DNA of 64,000 nt, taken from assembly GCA_001797675.1 (NCBI GenBank), contig MGQB01000020.1, forward strand, positions 1 through 64,000, written 5' to 3'. Origin of the DNA: Deltaproteobacteria bacterium RBG_13_43_22. Its GTDB lineage: Bacteria; Desulfobacterota; RBG-13-43-22. A model generated the notes under the pieces. It saw only the letters and a list, made by a program, of their open reading frames with translations. It ran no database searches and was not told the origin of the DNA. The position numbers were made by a program, and so were the translations under genes. Numbering within the stretch: position 1 is the stretch's first letter; each line of letters begins with the position of its first letter. Of this stretch, positions 50,243 to 59,450 are shown piece after piece.

Positions 50243-51133
50243 TCAGGCTCGAGGATGATATCTCCGGTAAACTTCCCGGAGATGTTCATGGGTTACCAGG
50301 GTGTAAATCTGAGTGGTAGAAATATCCGCATGCCCCAGCATGGTTTGAATGGAGCGCAGATCGGCCCCGCCTTCAAGCAGATGCGTGGCAAAGGTATGTC
50401 TCAGGGTGTGGGGAGAAACTTTTTTCAGGATCCCTGCTTTTTGACCGTATTGACGCAGTATTTTCCAAAAACCCTGCCGGGTTAATCGGCCTCCCCGATT
50501 GTTGACAAAGACCCAAGGGGCCATAGGGTTCTTCAGCAGGGGAGGGCGGCCCTTTAAAAGGTATTCCCTCAAGCATTGAGAGGCGATTTTTCCGATAGGG
50601 ACTAATCGTTCTTTGGAACCCTTTCCCATGGTGCGGATCAGATGGGCCTCCAGTTCCAGTTGATCCAGGGTCAAGGCAATCAATTCGGAAACCCGTAAGC
50701 CGGTGGCATAGAGGACTTCCAACATGACCGCATCCCTTAAACCCCGTGGAGTACCGGTGTTGGGCTGACGAATCAGGGTTTCCACTTCCAGTTCCGAGAG
50801 GGTTTTAGGCAAAGTTCGTTTGGATTTTGGGCTTTGCAAGGGGAGGGTGGGGTTGTCTGTCCGCAAGGATTCTTCCTGAAGAAACCGGTAGAAGGATCTC
50901 AGGGCCGAGAGGATCCTGGCCTGGGTACGGCCGGAGAGTTTTCTGGATCGTAAGGTTCCCAAGTATTCATAAAGGGTTTCGGATTGGGTTAGTGAAAGGT
51001 CGGAGATACCCTTGGATTCCAGAAATCGGAAGTATTGGATAAGGTCCCGGCTGTAAGCCTCCAGGGTATTAGGAGAAAGACCTTTCTCTACCACTAAAAA
51101 ATTCAAGAAACGATCAAGAGGGATATCCATCAT
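50243..51133 (-). CDS. xerD: Tyrosine recombinase XerD
   Basis: A 296-residue tyrosine recombinase of XerC/D size. It has the SAM-like core-binding domain (FLVVEKGLSPNTLEAYSRDLIQYFRFL) and catalytic residues Arg in ATGLRVSELIAL, His-x2-Arg in PHTLRHTFATHLLEGGA, His in MLGHADISTTQIYT with Tyr as nucleophile. It resolves chromosome dimers at dif with its partner. The position at the head of the conserved housekeeping block and the absence of phage genes favour XerD over a phage integrase. Confidence 0.93.
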   Translation of the reverse strand: MMDIPLDRFLNFLVVEKGLSPNTLEAYSRDLIQYFRFLESKGISDLSLTQSETLYEYLGTLRSRKLSGRTQARILSALRSFYRFLQEESLRTDNPTLPLQSPKSKRTLPKTLSELEVETLIRQPNTGTPRGLRDAVMLEVLYATGLRVSELIALTLDQLELEAHLIRTMGKGSKERLVPIGKIASQCLREYLLKGRPPLLKNPMAPWVFVNNRGGRLTRQGFWKILRQYGQKAGILKKVSPHTLRHTFATHLLEGGADLRSIQTMLGHADISTTQIYTLVTHEHLREVYRRYHPRA

Positions 51134-51457
51134 ATAAAAAATATATCAGACATAGACCGACCTGTCAAGAAGAGTCGAAAATTCTATTGGTTATAAGTGG
51201 TTTTCGGATATGGTTCGTCGGAATGTTTTCCATCCAAAAATAATTTTTCTGAGGGGGAAAACCGTTTAACTGTCTTAAGTTATTAGAAATATCCATTTAT
51301 CCGGAATCCGTTTTGAAGCTCTTGTAAGTTCAGATCCACGGAGCACCCATTTTTCTCCCTGTTTTTCTCCTTGCTCTCTTTGTGAATTATCTTATATATT
51401 CATCGAGATCGCCTGATCGGGCACATAGGTTTAACCAAGCAGCCAGAGGGAATAACC
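51134..51457. other. Divergent promoter region between xerD and the HAD gene
   Basis: About 320 AT-rich bases with no gene or large repeat. It must hold the xerD promoter on the minus strand and the HAD phosphatase promoter on the plus strand. No convincing operator was seen. Confidence 0.4.
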
Positions 51458-52108
51458 ATGGGTTATAACGCAATTATTTTTGATCTGGATGGGACCTTAT
51501 TGGACACCATTGAGGATCTGGCGGATTCCATGAATCATGTCTTAAGGTCCTTCGGATTTAAGGGGCATTCTATTCAGGCTTATAAATCATTTGTCGGGGA
51601 AGGGATAGACATCCTGTCCCGGCGGGCTTTACCGCCGGAAAACCGTAACGAAGAAATGATTGCCCGATGTGTGGCGGCCATGCGCGAGGAATACGGCCGA
51701 CGATGGGACCAAAAGACCCGCCCTTATCCGGGGATCCCGGAACTCCTGGATGCCCTGTCCCAAAGGGAATTGCCTATGGCCATCCTGTCCAACAAACCCA
51801 ATGACTCCAGCCAAATGGTTGTGGCCAAACTTTTGCCCAGATGGTCTTTTAACATTATTTTTGGAGCCCGATCCTCGATTCCCAAGAAACCGCACCCGGC
51901 AGCCGCTTTGGAGATCGCCGAATTGATGCATCTGGCACCTGAAGAATTTTTATATCTCGGTGATACCGGCACGGACATGAAAACAGCAACCGGTGCGGGG
52001 ATGTTTCCGGTTGGGGCCTTGTGGGGCTTTCGATCAGCTCAAGAACTCATCGCCCAAGGGGCCAGGGTTTTGATTGAACATCCTCTGGATTTGCTTCAAT
52101 ACCTATAA
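51458..52108 (+). CDS. gph: HAD hydrolase, phosphoglycolate-phosphatase-like
   Basis: A 216-residue HAD protein of subfamily IA. Motif I is IIFDLDGTLLDT (about 6-17), motif II is the Ser in AILSNKPND, motif III is the Lys in IPKKPHPAA, and motif IV is GDTGTDM. The helical cap and TxED-like IEDLADSM match the Gph group, which removes phosphate from 2-phosphoglycolate arising from DNA repair. Specificity within the group is broad, so the symbol is provisional. An AGAGGGAA site precedes the ATG. It is convergent with the response regulator gene. Confidence 0.82.
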   Translation: MGYNAIIFDLDGTLLDTIEDLADSMNHVLRSFGFKGHSIQAYKSFVGEGIDILSRRALPPENRNEEMIARCVAAMREEYGRRWDQKTRPYPGIPELLDALSQRELPMAILSNKPNDSSQMVVAKLLPRWSFNIIFGARSSIPKKPHPAAALEIAELMHLAPEEFLYLGDTGTDMKTATGAGMFPVGALWGFRSAQELIAQGARVLIEHPLDLLQYL

Positions 52109-52119
52109 TGTTGAGGAAA

Positions 52120-52569
52120 CTAAAAGGCGTCAATGCTTTTGGCCAAGACGGGATCCTGCAGGATTTTCTTGGCAAACTTGATATATTTGGCCACAATGGC
52201 CCGTACGGCCATTTGCAGGGTATATGGCCGGATGGGTTTTTCAATTAAATAAGTTATATTTGAGGCGACACACATGTTGATCACATCTTCGCTGACATTT
52301 CCGGTGACAATAATGGTATCCTGATAAGCCAGGGGGTATCTGTCGACAATGGCCTCCAGGAAACCAAACCCTGTTTCCTCTTCTAAAAAGACATCTAAGA
52401 CGAAGATGGCCAGGGATGATTTGCGTTTCCGGCAAAAGGAGACCGCTTCCTCGGCCTTGGTAAAAGTATACACTTGACCCCAGGAATAGAACAACTTGAT
52501 CATCATGGCAATGACATTGCAGACAACCGGGTCATCATCGACGATAATTACGTCCAGACTGTCGACCAT
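52120..52569 (-). CDS. Single-domain response regulator
   Basis: A 149-residue CheY-type receiver. The acidic pair is IIVDDDP (about 8-14), the phospho-acceptor Asp is in FVLDVFLEE (about 57-65), the switch Thr/Ser in IIVTGN and the Lys in LIEKPI are all present. A ~25-residue helical tail replaces an output domain. It must act through protein contacts with an unknown partner. No kinase gene adjoins it. An AGGGAGG site precedes the ATG. Confidence 0.88.
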   Translation of the reverse strand: MVDSLDVIIVDDDPVVCNVIAMMIKLFYSWGQVYTFTKAEEAVSFCRKRKSSLAIFVLDVFLEEETGFGFLEAIVDRYPLAYQDTIIVTGNVSEDVINMCVASNITYLIEKPIRPYTLQMAVRAIVAKYIKFAKKILQDPVLAKSIDAF

Positions 52570-52765
52570 AATTCCTCCCTTAAATCAGCTTTAGCGGATT
52601 TATTGCTGAGAGTGAGAATTAAAACCAACCGTTGTTGCCCATTCTTTTTATTAAAACTTATAAAAAATTTAATGTTTGTCAATAGAAAATTGTCCATCGG
52701 CCTTAAAATCCCTAATCGTTGAGAGCGGGGTTCCCTCCACTATTATTCTGTTTCTATCCGGCCGG

Positions 52766-53263
52766 TCAATCAATCAGTACAAATCCAAAACGATTTTGAA
52801 GGTCTTTCTTGTCCTGAAGGACCTTACAGGGCAGTCCTAAATTCTGCACGGTCTTATAAACATCAATACCGACACTTTGGTCGCAGGGCCTGACCTTTTC
52901 TGGTGTCGGGCAGGGCTTCCCACGGCTGACCTGGCAGACCTTACATAAATTACAGAACCGAACGGCCAAGGCGAAATAATGGCCGTCCAGGAAAGCGGTT
53001 CGTTCAATCTCCAAAACGGCCCGGCTTAATTCCCGGGCATCATGGGAGTGAACCAAAAGGATATGATGATATCTTTTGATCATGGCTACCCGTTCCTCAA
53101 AGGTTGTCCCCCGGGTATGACAGCGGATGCTTTCTTTAAAATAATCCTCACAACTCCAGCGGCATTTCAAAATGGCCCGGATGTCGAAAAAAATTTCTTT
53201 AGGTGAAATGATCAAGGCATTTAACATTTTCAGTTTCTTGGCTAAGGTGATGTATTTTTCCAT
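52766..53263 (-). CDS. DUF2284 predicted metal-binding protein
   Basis: A 165-residue cysteine-rich protein resembling DUF2284. The key region is CNLCKVCQVSRGKPCPTPEKVRPCDQSVGIDVYKTVQNLGLP (about 106-147), with earlier cysteines at KCRWSCEDYFKESIRC (about 33-48). Family members are predicted to bind a metal or iron-sulfur cluster; their role is unknown. An AAGGAGA site precedes the ATG. It is divergent from the epimerase gene. It may link to the anaerobic one-carbon or corrinoid metabolism in which such proteins often occur, but no such genes are here. Confidence 0.75.
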   Translation of the reverse strand: MEKYITLAKKLKMLNALIISPKEIFFDIRAILKCRWSCEDYFKESIRCHTRGTTFEERVAMIKRYHHILLVHSHDARELSRAVLEIERTAFLDGHYFALAVRFCNLCKVCQVSRGKPCPTPEKVRPCDQSVGIDVYKTVQNLGLPCKVLQDKKDLQNRFGFVLID

Positions 53264-53401
53264 CGGGTTCTCCTTGACCTAAAAGAAGTTGTCTAAGGGA
53301 ATTAGATATGCTACAAGAAGGCCTGTAATCGGTTGGACAATTATAAGCTGATTGCTCAAGTAAAATCAATCCAAAGAAATTATTACCCAAAGGACGGAAA
53401 G

Positions 53402-54394
53402 ATGCCTTCAGAAACCTTCTATTCAGGCAAAAAAATATTGATAACCGGAGGACTGGGGTTTATCGGGAGCACCCTGGCCATCCGTTTATCGGAATTGGGT
53501 GCCCGGGTAACCCTTTTGGACGGCTTGATACCGGAGTTGGGGGCCAATTATTATAATATTGAACCGATTAAAGGCCGGGTTGACGTAGTGGAAGCCGACC
53601 TGGGGAATCGTTCGGTAACCGATCTTCTAGTTAAAGAAAAAGACCTGGTCTTCAATATCGGCATGCATTCCTGTCACCTGAAATCCATGACCGATCCCTT
53701 GTTTGATTTGGAAACCAATGTCACTCCCCAAATCCATTTCCTGGAATCCTTAAGGGCTCACAATCCCCAAACCCGGGTCATCTATATCGGCACTCGGGCC
53801 CAATTCGGCCAGGCCCTGACCATCCCTATTACCGAAGAAACGCCGCCCAATCCCAAGGACATTTATGCGGCCAGCAAACAGGTTGTGGAATGGTATCATC
53901 TTTTATATCAGAAGATCTGCGGCCTCCGGGTGACCTCCCTGCGCCTGGGAAATACCTATGGCCCAAGACACCAAATGCGGCATCCGCAATACGGGGTCCA
54001 AAATTTTTTGATCCGGCTGGCCTTGGAGGATCAGGAACTTAAAGTTTTTGGAGACGGCAGTCAAAAAAGAGAAATGATTTATATTGACGATATTATTGCC
54101 TGCCTGCTCCTGTTGGGAGAAAATCCGCTTTGTGTGGATCAGATTTATTGTGTGGGAAGTGCTGAGTCGATCACCTTCCTGCAATTGGTTGAAGCGATCA
54201 TCCGGGCCTGCGGATCCGGCCGTTATACTCATGTCCCCTGGCCGGAAGACCGAAAGACCATTGAAGTGGGCGACGTGGTTACCGATTTCTCCAAACTGAC
54301 CGGTCATACGGGCTGGAAGCCGACCACCCTGCTGGACGAAGGCTTGAACCGGACGGTGGAATTTTACAGGAAGTATCGGCCGCATTATTGGTAG
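53402..54394 (+). CDS. NAD-dependent epimerase/dehydratase
   Basis: A 330-residue extended short-chain dehydrogenase. The NAD-binding glycine motif is ITGGLGFIGS (about 13-22), the catalytic Tyr-x3-Lys is in DIYAASKQVVEWY (about 157-169), and the sugar-binding LRLGNTYGPRHQMRHPQYGVQNFLIRL matches UDP-sugar or dTDP-sugar epimerases. The start at 53402 follows AAGGACGG; a frame from 53333 adds 23 unlikely residues. It likely converts a nucleotide sugar for surface polysaccharide. The exact sugar is not decidable. Confidence 0.85.
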   Translation: MPSETFYSGKKILITGGLGFIGSTLAIRLSELGARVTLLDGLIPELGANYYNIEPIKGRVDVVEADLGNRSVTDLLVKEKDLVFNIGMHSCHLKSMTDPLFDLETNVTPQIHFLESLRAHNPQTRVIYIGTRAQFGQALTIPITEETPPNPKDIYAASKQVVEWYHLLYQKICGLRVTSLRLGNTYGPRHQMRHPQYGVQNFLIRLALEDQELKVFGDGSQKREMIYIDDIIACLLLLGENPLCVDQIYCVGSAESITFLQLVEAIIRACGSGRYTHVPWPEDRKTIEVGDVVTDFSKLTGHTGWKPTTLLDEGLNRTVEFYRKYRPHYW

Positions 54395-54478
54395 TAAATA
54401 GATTTTTTTTTCGGATTTCAATCAAAATGCAAATATTTTTGGTTAATTTTTCCAGCTTTTTCACATTGAGGATCGGAG

Positions 54479-55297
54479 ATGTTTGATTATTGGACGGCAG
54501 TCCTATTAGGTTTGGTAGAAGGATTGACTGAGTTTATTCCTGTTTCCTCAACCGGCCATTTGATTCTGGCCGGTCACCTCCTTCACTTTAAAGGAAGGGT
54601 GGCCGAAACCTTTGACATCGTCATTCAACTCGGGGCCATTCTGGCCGTGGTTATCCTCTATCGTCAAAGATTCATCGGTCTTCTGCCCCAAAAGGGTTGG
54701 TTGAATCGGTCTAAAGGAAACGCTGGGTTTAGCGGATTTCAAGGTTGTCTTTTGTTGGGGCTGACCACCCTTCCGGCCTTGATTATGGGTAAATCGGCCT
54801 ATCCGTATATCAAAGGGTATCTTTTTAATCCCTCCAGTGTCGCCGTGGCCTTGGCCGTTGGGGCTTTGGGTATCCTGGCCGTCGAGAAATGGAGACCTGG
54901 AATAAAGGCCGATTCCCTGGATGCCGTCGGGTGGCTCCAAGCCCTGATCATCGGACTCTTTCAGTGTCTTTCCATGTGGCCCGGAATATCCAGGGCTGGG
55001 GCGACCATTATCGGCGGGCTTCTTAGCGGATTGGATCGAAAAACCGCGGCCGAGTATTCCTTCCTGGCAGCGGTGCCGGTTATGGTGGCCGCTACGGGAT
55101 ATGATTTATATAAAACCTGGTCACAATTCCAAGAGGGGGATCTTATTTTTCTGGGAATCGGGTTTGCGGTCTCCTTTGTCATAGCCTATTTCACTGTAGC
55201 CGCTTTTATTCGAATCCTGGGGCGATGGACCTTAAAACCATTCGCCTGGTACCGCATCGCCTTGGCCCCCCTTGTTCTCCTTTTTTGGCCGGATTAG
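54479..55297 (+). CDS. uppP: Undecaprenyl-diphosphatase
   Basis: A 272-residue polytopic BacA/UppP enzyme that dephosphorylates undecaprenyl diphosphate, recycling the lipid carrier of peptidoglycan and polysaccharide synthesis. Signature regions are GLVEGLTEFIPVSSTGHLIL (about 8-27) with catalytic glutamates and SMWPGISRAGATIIGGLLSG (about 164-183) with the catalytic Arg. About eight membrane segments are visible. It follows the epimerase by 84 bases on the same strand, suiting an envelope-synthesis unit. Confidence 0.95.
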   Translation: MFDYWTAVLLGLVEGLTEFIPVSSTGHLILAGHLLHFKGRVAETFDIVIQLGAILAVVILYRQRFIGLLPQKGWLNRSKGNAGFSGFQGCLLLGLTTLPALIMGKSAYPYIKGYLFNPSSVAVALAVGALGILAVEKWRPGIKADSLDAVGWLQALIIGLFQCLSMWPGISRAGATIIGGLLSGLDRKTAAEYSFLAAVPVMVAATGYDLYKTWSQFQEGDLIFLGIGFAVSFVIAYFTVAAFIRILGRWTLKPFAWYRIALAPLVLLFWPD

Positions 55298-55325
55298 ATT
55301 CTTTTAATACAAAAATAAAATTTTT

Positions 55326-55513
55326 GGCACGGATTACACGGGTTACGCGGTCAACGGTCTTTTGTTCTTCAAGAAATCAGAAATCTGATTTCTTGAAGCC
55401 TGCCGTCCGCTTGCAGCGGAAGTTGGTCTCAAGAAAAGGGGAGCCCCTTTTCTTGAGAAATGAAATGGTTTATCCGTGTAAATCCGTGTGTCAGGGTTTG
55501 CCTGACCCGTGCC
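55326..55513. repeat. Nested palindromic element with GGCACGG ends
   Basis: Ends GGCACGGATTACACGGG and CCGTGTAAATCCGTG ... CCCGTGCC enclose two internal hairpins: CAAGAAATCAGA / TCTGATTTCTTG and CTCAAGAAAAGGGG / CCCCTTTTCTTGAG. No coding content. It lies between uppP and the convergent DUF4185-like gene. Confidence 0.65.
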
Positions 55514-55588
55514 TAAATAAGTCTTTGATTGTTCTATTTTCATGTTCTGTGGTGATCTAAAGGGGCTGAGGGGTAGATGAGATACTTG

Positions 55589-56764
55589 TTAACGCCTGAT
55601 CACATTTACAACAGGCCGGTAAAGGAAAAGATGATTTCGGATAAAACTGGTAGCCTTTTGAATGTCCTCATAGGAATTACAGACGTAAGTGACCACCAGA
55701 TTTCTCCCCTGAGCAAATTCAATATGCTCTTTACCGGCGTAACAAAACGCGTTTTTATCAAACCGAGGATTTTGGGGGTCGACTTCGGGAATACTCTCGA
55801 TCAAAGCTTCGGGATCGGTCCATGGGCCTTCAAGCCTGTCCGCCTCTTGATATAAGAGCTGCTTGCCGTTGTTGCCGGTGGACAGATAAACGGCGATCCA
55901 TTTCTTTTCTTCATCATGGTATCTTACACTCAGCTCTGAAACGCCGGCACTGAGAACCATCTTTGCCTTTCCGGGATCGAGCCCTTTTTCCCATAGGCCC
56001 TCTTTGGTAAAATACTCAACGGCCTTGGCCGGTTCATCCAGGTTGTTTATGGGAATACGGGCCAGCATATTCCCGCTGATCACCGAGTCACCCGTTGTGG
56101 ACGTATAAAACGGATAATAATAAACATGATCCTTGAAAACTACCGAAGTCGTCGCCAAGGCCATAATGTTTTGAGGGATTCCGGGTGTTAAATTGATGAA
56201 AGTGACGGTCCATTGGTTCGGATCTGGCGCCTTAAAATTACTAATCTTGGCTAATTTGTGACCTGCAACCTTAAATTGGAAAGGTCCCTTTAATTCCGGA
56301 ACTGCCTCAATGACCAATAGAGGAACATATAAAATGTGATTAACCAGAAAGGGGTCTTGCGGCCACAGCCATTCATTTTCGCCAAACCACGATGTAAATT
56401 CGCCGTTTTTCTTTTTTATAAAATATTTAATGGCAAACTGGTCCTCGTCAGAACAGGTGGAAATAGCCAGGGTTGTCCCCAAGACAACGTTCATATCCAT
56501 CCGGTCTTTTCGGTCCGGTTCGTTCGAAACAAAGGTATCTCCAAAAAGCCATAGGGTCCGCTCCTGGTCCAGTTTGATGGAGTAGGCCCCGTCGCCGCCG
56601 TACCAACCGTCTTTATCGGGAAAACTTGGGAGGCATTTGGCGGAAATGGAATTGGAATAACCGGTTGCCTCTAAAACCAGCGAAAGGGAAAAGAAAAAAA
56701 TACTTAACAGCAACCAAGCAGGCCAAGTTGATTTTTTCGCTTTACCTCGGGGAATTTTGAACAC
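55589..56764 (-). CDS. DUF4185-like secreted beta-propeller protein
   Basis: A 391-residue protein with an N-terminal hydrophobic segment (about 16-34) acting as signal peptide or anchor. The rest resembles the DUF4185-type five-bladed propeller: DGAYSIKLDQERTLWLFGDTFVSN (about 58-81), WLWPQDPFLVNHILYVPLLV and ELSVRYHDEEKKWIAVYLSTG. Proteins of this shape include carbohydrate-active or carbohydrate-binding members; function here is unknown. The start is GTG with GGAGAGG upstream. It is divergent from mpl. Confidence 0.65.
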   Translation of the reverse strand: MFKIPRGKAKKSTWPAWLLLSIFFFSLSLVLEATGYSNSISAKCLPSFPDKDGWYGGDGAYSIKLDQERTLWLFGDTFVSNEPDRKDRMDMNVVLGTTLAISTCSDEDQFAIKYFIKKKNGEFTSWFGENEWLWPQDPFLVNHILYVPLLVIEAVPELKGPFQFKVAGHKLAKISNFKAPDPNQWTVTFINLTPGIPQNIMALATTSVVFKDHVYYYPFYTSTTGDSVISGNMLARIPINNLDEPAKAVEYFTKEGLWEKGLDPGKAKMVLSAGVSELSVRYHDEEKKWIAVYLSTGNNGKQLLYQEADRLEGPWTDPEALIESIPEVDPQNPRFDKNAFCYAGKEHIEFAQGRNLVVTYVCNSYEDIQKATSFIRNHLFLYRPVVNVIRR

Positions 56765-56913
56765 CTTCAGATCCTCTCCATTTTAAATAGGTTTCCAATC
56801 CATCCAGTATAGTCAATCATAAAGGATAATACAAGATTGGCATATTCAGGGTTGACGAAGGAATCATAGGAGTATATTAACTAATAAAACCAAAGGAGGC
56901 CGTACGGATATTC

Positions 56914-58350
56914 ATGATAGACTTGTCCAATAATTATCTGCCTGAAAAAATCAACCACATCCATCTGATGGGCATCTGCGGCACCGGGATGGGTTCCCTG
57001 GCCGGGATGCTTAAGGAGCAGGGATTTCACCTTACCGGTTCCGATCAAGCGGTTTATCCGCCCATGAGCACCTTCCTGGCCGGGTTGGGAATCGAGGTCA
57101 ACCAAGGCTACGGTCCGGAAAACCTTAGGTCCCGTCCTGATCTGGTCATTGTCGGAAATGTGATTAATCAACTTAATCCCGAGGCCCAGGAACTCTTACG
57201 GCTTAATCTGCCTTTTCTTTCTCTTCCTCAGGCCCTGGCTCAATTTTTTTTGAACAACAAGGTCTCCATGGTGGTCACCGGCACTCACGGCAAGACCACG
57301 ACGTCTTCTTTGTTGGCTTCGATTCTGGATCTGGCCGGCCTTTCACCTTCCTTTATGATCGGAGGGATATTAAGAGGATATGAACGGAATTATCAGCTTG
57401 GCAGCGGGCCTTATTTTGTCATTGAGGGGGATGAATATGATACGGCCTTTTTTGACAAAGGCCCCAAGTTTCTCCATTACCGGCCTCACTATGCGGTTCT
57501 GACCAGTGTCGAGTTCGACCATGCCGATATCTACCCGGATATAAAAACCATTCAACAGGCCTTTGCCCGATTCTTGTCCATTCTTCCTGAAGATGGATTA
57601 TTGGCAGCCTATGGGGCCGATCCCCGGATTCAGGAAATCCTCCATCAGGCCCCCTGCCCGGTGGAAACGTATGGGAAGGAAAGCCATTGGGATTGGCACC
57701 TGGAAGATTTATTGACCCATGAAAACGGCAGCCGATTTAAGGTCTATCGCCGCAGTGAGTATTGGCATACCTTCGATTCTCCCTTGGCCGGAAAACACAA
57801 TGCCCTGAATTTTCTTTCGCTGATCCCGATATTGCTCCATGCGGGATTGCGGGCTGAGGACATGGCTCGGGGATTATCGGGATTTCAAGGGATTCATCGC
57901 CGGCAGGAGATCCGGGGGGTCCGGGCCGGGGTCACCGTGATCGATGATTTTGCCCATCACCCCACAGCGGTTCGGGAAACCATTCGGGCCGTCAGATCCC
58001 AATATCCGGGCCGGCGATTAATGGCCGTCTTCGAACCGCGGACCAATACCAGCCGCCGCACTGTTTTTCAAAGGGAGTATGTTTCTTCCTTCGACGGGGC
58101 GGACCTGATCCTGATCCGGGAGGCCCCTGACCTGGAAAAGATACCGGAAGGGGAGCGGTTTTCCTCGGCCAGGCTGGTTGAAGATTTGAAGATTTCCGGA
58201 AAACAGGCCCGCTATTTCCCGGATACGGATGAAATTCTGAAATTCCTTTCGCCCCGGTTGAAAAGCGGCGACGTGGTATTAATCATGTCCAATGGCGGCT
58301 TTGATCGGATTCATGAAAGATTGCTGGAGAAGCTGGATTCAAAAATTTGA
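56914..58350 (+). CDS. mpl: UDP-MurNAc:L-Ala-gamma-D-Glu-meso-DAP ligase
   Basis: A 478-residue Mur-ligase family protein. It starts IHLMGICGTGMGSLAGML, the MurC/Mpl nucleotide fold, has the ATP loop VTGTHGKTTTSSLLA (about 127-141), and DDFAHHPTAVRET (about 345-357) typical of Mpl. Mpl re-attaches recycled murein tripeptide to UDP-MurNAc, which implies meso-DAP peptidoglycan and active wall recycling. The FYI RGGIL residue pattern IGGILRGYERNYQLG favours Mpl over MurC. It is followed immediately by a repeat element. Confidence 0.9.
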   Translation: MIDLSNNYLPEKINHIHLMGICGTGMGSLAGMLKEQGFHLTGSDQAVYPPMSTFLAGLGIEVNQGYGPENLRSRPDLVIVGNVINQLNPEAQELLRLNLPFLSLPQALAQFFLNNKVSMVVTGTHGKTTTSSLLASILDLAGLSPSFMIGGILRGYERNYQLGSGPYFVIEGDEYDTAFFDKGPKFLHYRPHYAVLTSVEFDHADIYPDIKTIQQAFARFLSILPEDGLLAAYGADPRIQEILHQAPCPVETYGKESHWDWHLEDLLTHENGSRFKVYRRSEYWHTFDSPLAGKHNALNFLSLIPILLHAGLRAEDMARGLSGFQGIHRRQEIRGVRAGVTVIDDFAHHPTAVRETIRAVRSQYPGRRLMAVFEPRTNTSRRTVFQREYVSSFDGADLILIREAPDLEKIPEGERFSSARLVEDLKISGKQARYFPDTDEILKFLSPRLKSGDVVLIMSNGGFDRIHERLLEKLDSKI

Positions 58351-58482
58351 TGAACTCGTAAAAAGTCCCCACGGCCGACACCCCGGCAAAAGCCGTAGTC
58401 CGGAAGTAGTTCATATTACTGGATTCCAGTTTTCGCCAAAATGAATGACAGAGAAGGCCCCCGACTTTTCACAAACTTGTCA
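58348..58482. repeat. Inverted-repeat element TGATGAACTCGTAAAAAGTC
   Basis: Left arm TGATGAACTCGTAAAAAGTC (from 58348, starting within the mpl stop codon) and right arm GACTTTTCACAAACTTGTCA (58463-58482) are imperfect inverted ends. The interior carries CTGGATTCCAGTTTTCGCC, the kind of core seen in common deltaproteobacterial intergenic repeats. It probably serves also as mpl terminator. Confidence 0.65.
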
Positions 58483-58520
58483 ATCCTGATGAATCAATCA
58501 GTGATTGGAAAAATTTTTTC

Positions 58521-58548
58521 TTGACAGGCCATCGTTTTCCCTTATAAC
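58521..58548 (+). promoter_or_regulatory. Promoter of the first 3-hydroxyacyl-CoA dehydrogenase gene
   Basis: TTGACA and TATAAC spaced by 16 bases. The block AAATTTTTTCTTGACAGG ... TTTTCCCTTATAACTT is almost repeated at 63.4 kb before the paralogous gene, so both genes should respond to the same signals. Confidence 0.7.
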
Positions 58549-58595
58549 TTTTAAACTTACATAAAACAGATAAAAAACCAAGAAGGAGGCAAGCC

Positions 58596-59363
58596 ATGAA
58601 CATTGATGACATCAAAACAATCGGGGTACTGGGCGGCGGTCTGATGGGGCAGGGGATCAGTCAGTCGGCTATCTTGGCGGGTTACAAGGTAATTTGTCGC
58701 GATCTGAAGGACGAAATAATTGCTAAGACCAAAGACAATGTCGCCAATGGCCGCTTCGGCTTGGCGGGTGGTGTCCAGCGGGGTAAATTGACCCAGGAAC
58801 AGGCCGATCAGGCCCTGGCCCGTTTTACCGTATCCACCAAGGTTGAGGATTTGAAAGAAGTAGATTTTATGATCGAAGCCATCGGCGGCACCACCGGCGT
58901 CATGGAGGACAAGGGCGTGAAAATCAAGGTTTTCGGGGAAATGGATAAAGTAGTCAAGAAGGAGGCCATTTTCGCCAGCAATACCTCGTTCTTTACCATT
59001 GCCGATCTGGCAGCAGTAACCAATCGCAAGGACCGTTTCATCGGCATGCATTTCTTCAGCCCGGCCAATGTGATGAAAGGCTGTGAGGTTATCTGGACCG
59101 CGGATGTCATGCCCGAGGTGATCGAGATCACCATGGAACTGGGCCGGCGGTGGGGCAAGGTACCGGTGAAGGTCAAAGATATACCGGGGGACACTGGATT
59201 CATCGGTAACCGGGTTTACCGGGCCCTGAGGCTGGAAGCGAACAAGATTGTGGAAGAGGGCCTGGCCACTGCCGAGGATATCGATACCGTGATGACGACA
59301 GGGTTTAACTGGCCGGTCGGACCTCTGGGCATGGGACGCGGTGCGCGGGGCGGTTGGAAATAA
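58596..59363 (+). CDS. 3-hydroxyacyl-CoA dehydrogenase, short C-terminus
   Basis: A 255-residue NAD-dependent enzyme of beta-oxidation. The Rossmann motif is GVLGGGLMGQGIS (about 9-21), and the catalytic His lies in GMHFFSPANVMKGCEVI (about 149-165), with FIGNRVYRAL (about 204-213) closing the domain. The C-terminal dimerisation domain ends soon after GFNWPVGPLGMGRG, whereas common members continue 30-40 residues beyond. Bases after the stop do not continue the family in another frame, so the short form may be natural in this clade. A paralogue starts at 63551 with over 80 percent identity by eye. AAGGAGG precedes the ATG. Confidence 0.88.
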   Translation: MNIDDIKTIGVLGGGLMGQGISQSAILAGYKVICRDLKDEIIAKTKDNVANGRFGLAGGVQRGKLTQEQADQALARFTVSTKVEDLKEVDFMIEAIGGTTGVMEDKGVKIKVFGEMDKVVKKEAIFASNTSFFTIADLAAVTNRKDRFIGMHFFSPANVMKGCEVIWTADVMPEVIEITMELGRRWGKVPVKVKDIPGDTGFIGNRVYRALRLEANKIVEEGLATAEDIDTVMTTGFNWPVGPLGMGRGARGGWK

Positions 59364-59450
59364 AGTTACCAACATAAATACCATTCATCGAGATTAATAA
59401 GCAGGCTTTATTGAAGCCCCAACGGACATGAGGTATCAGGAAGGAGTATT

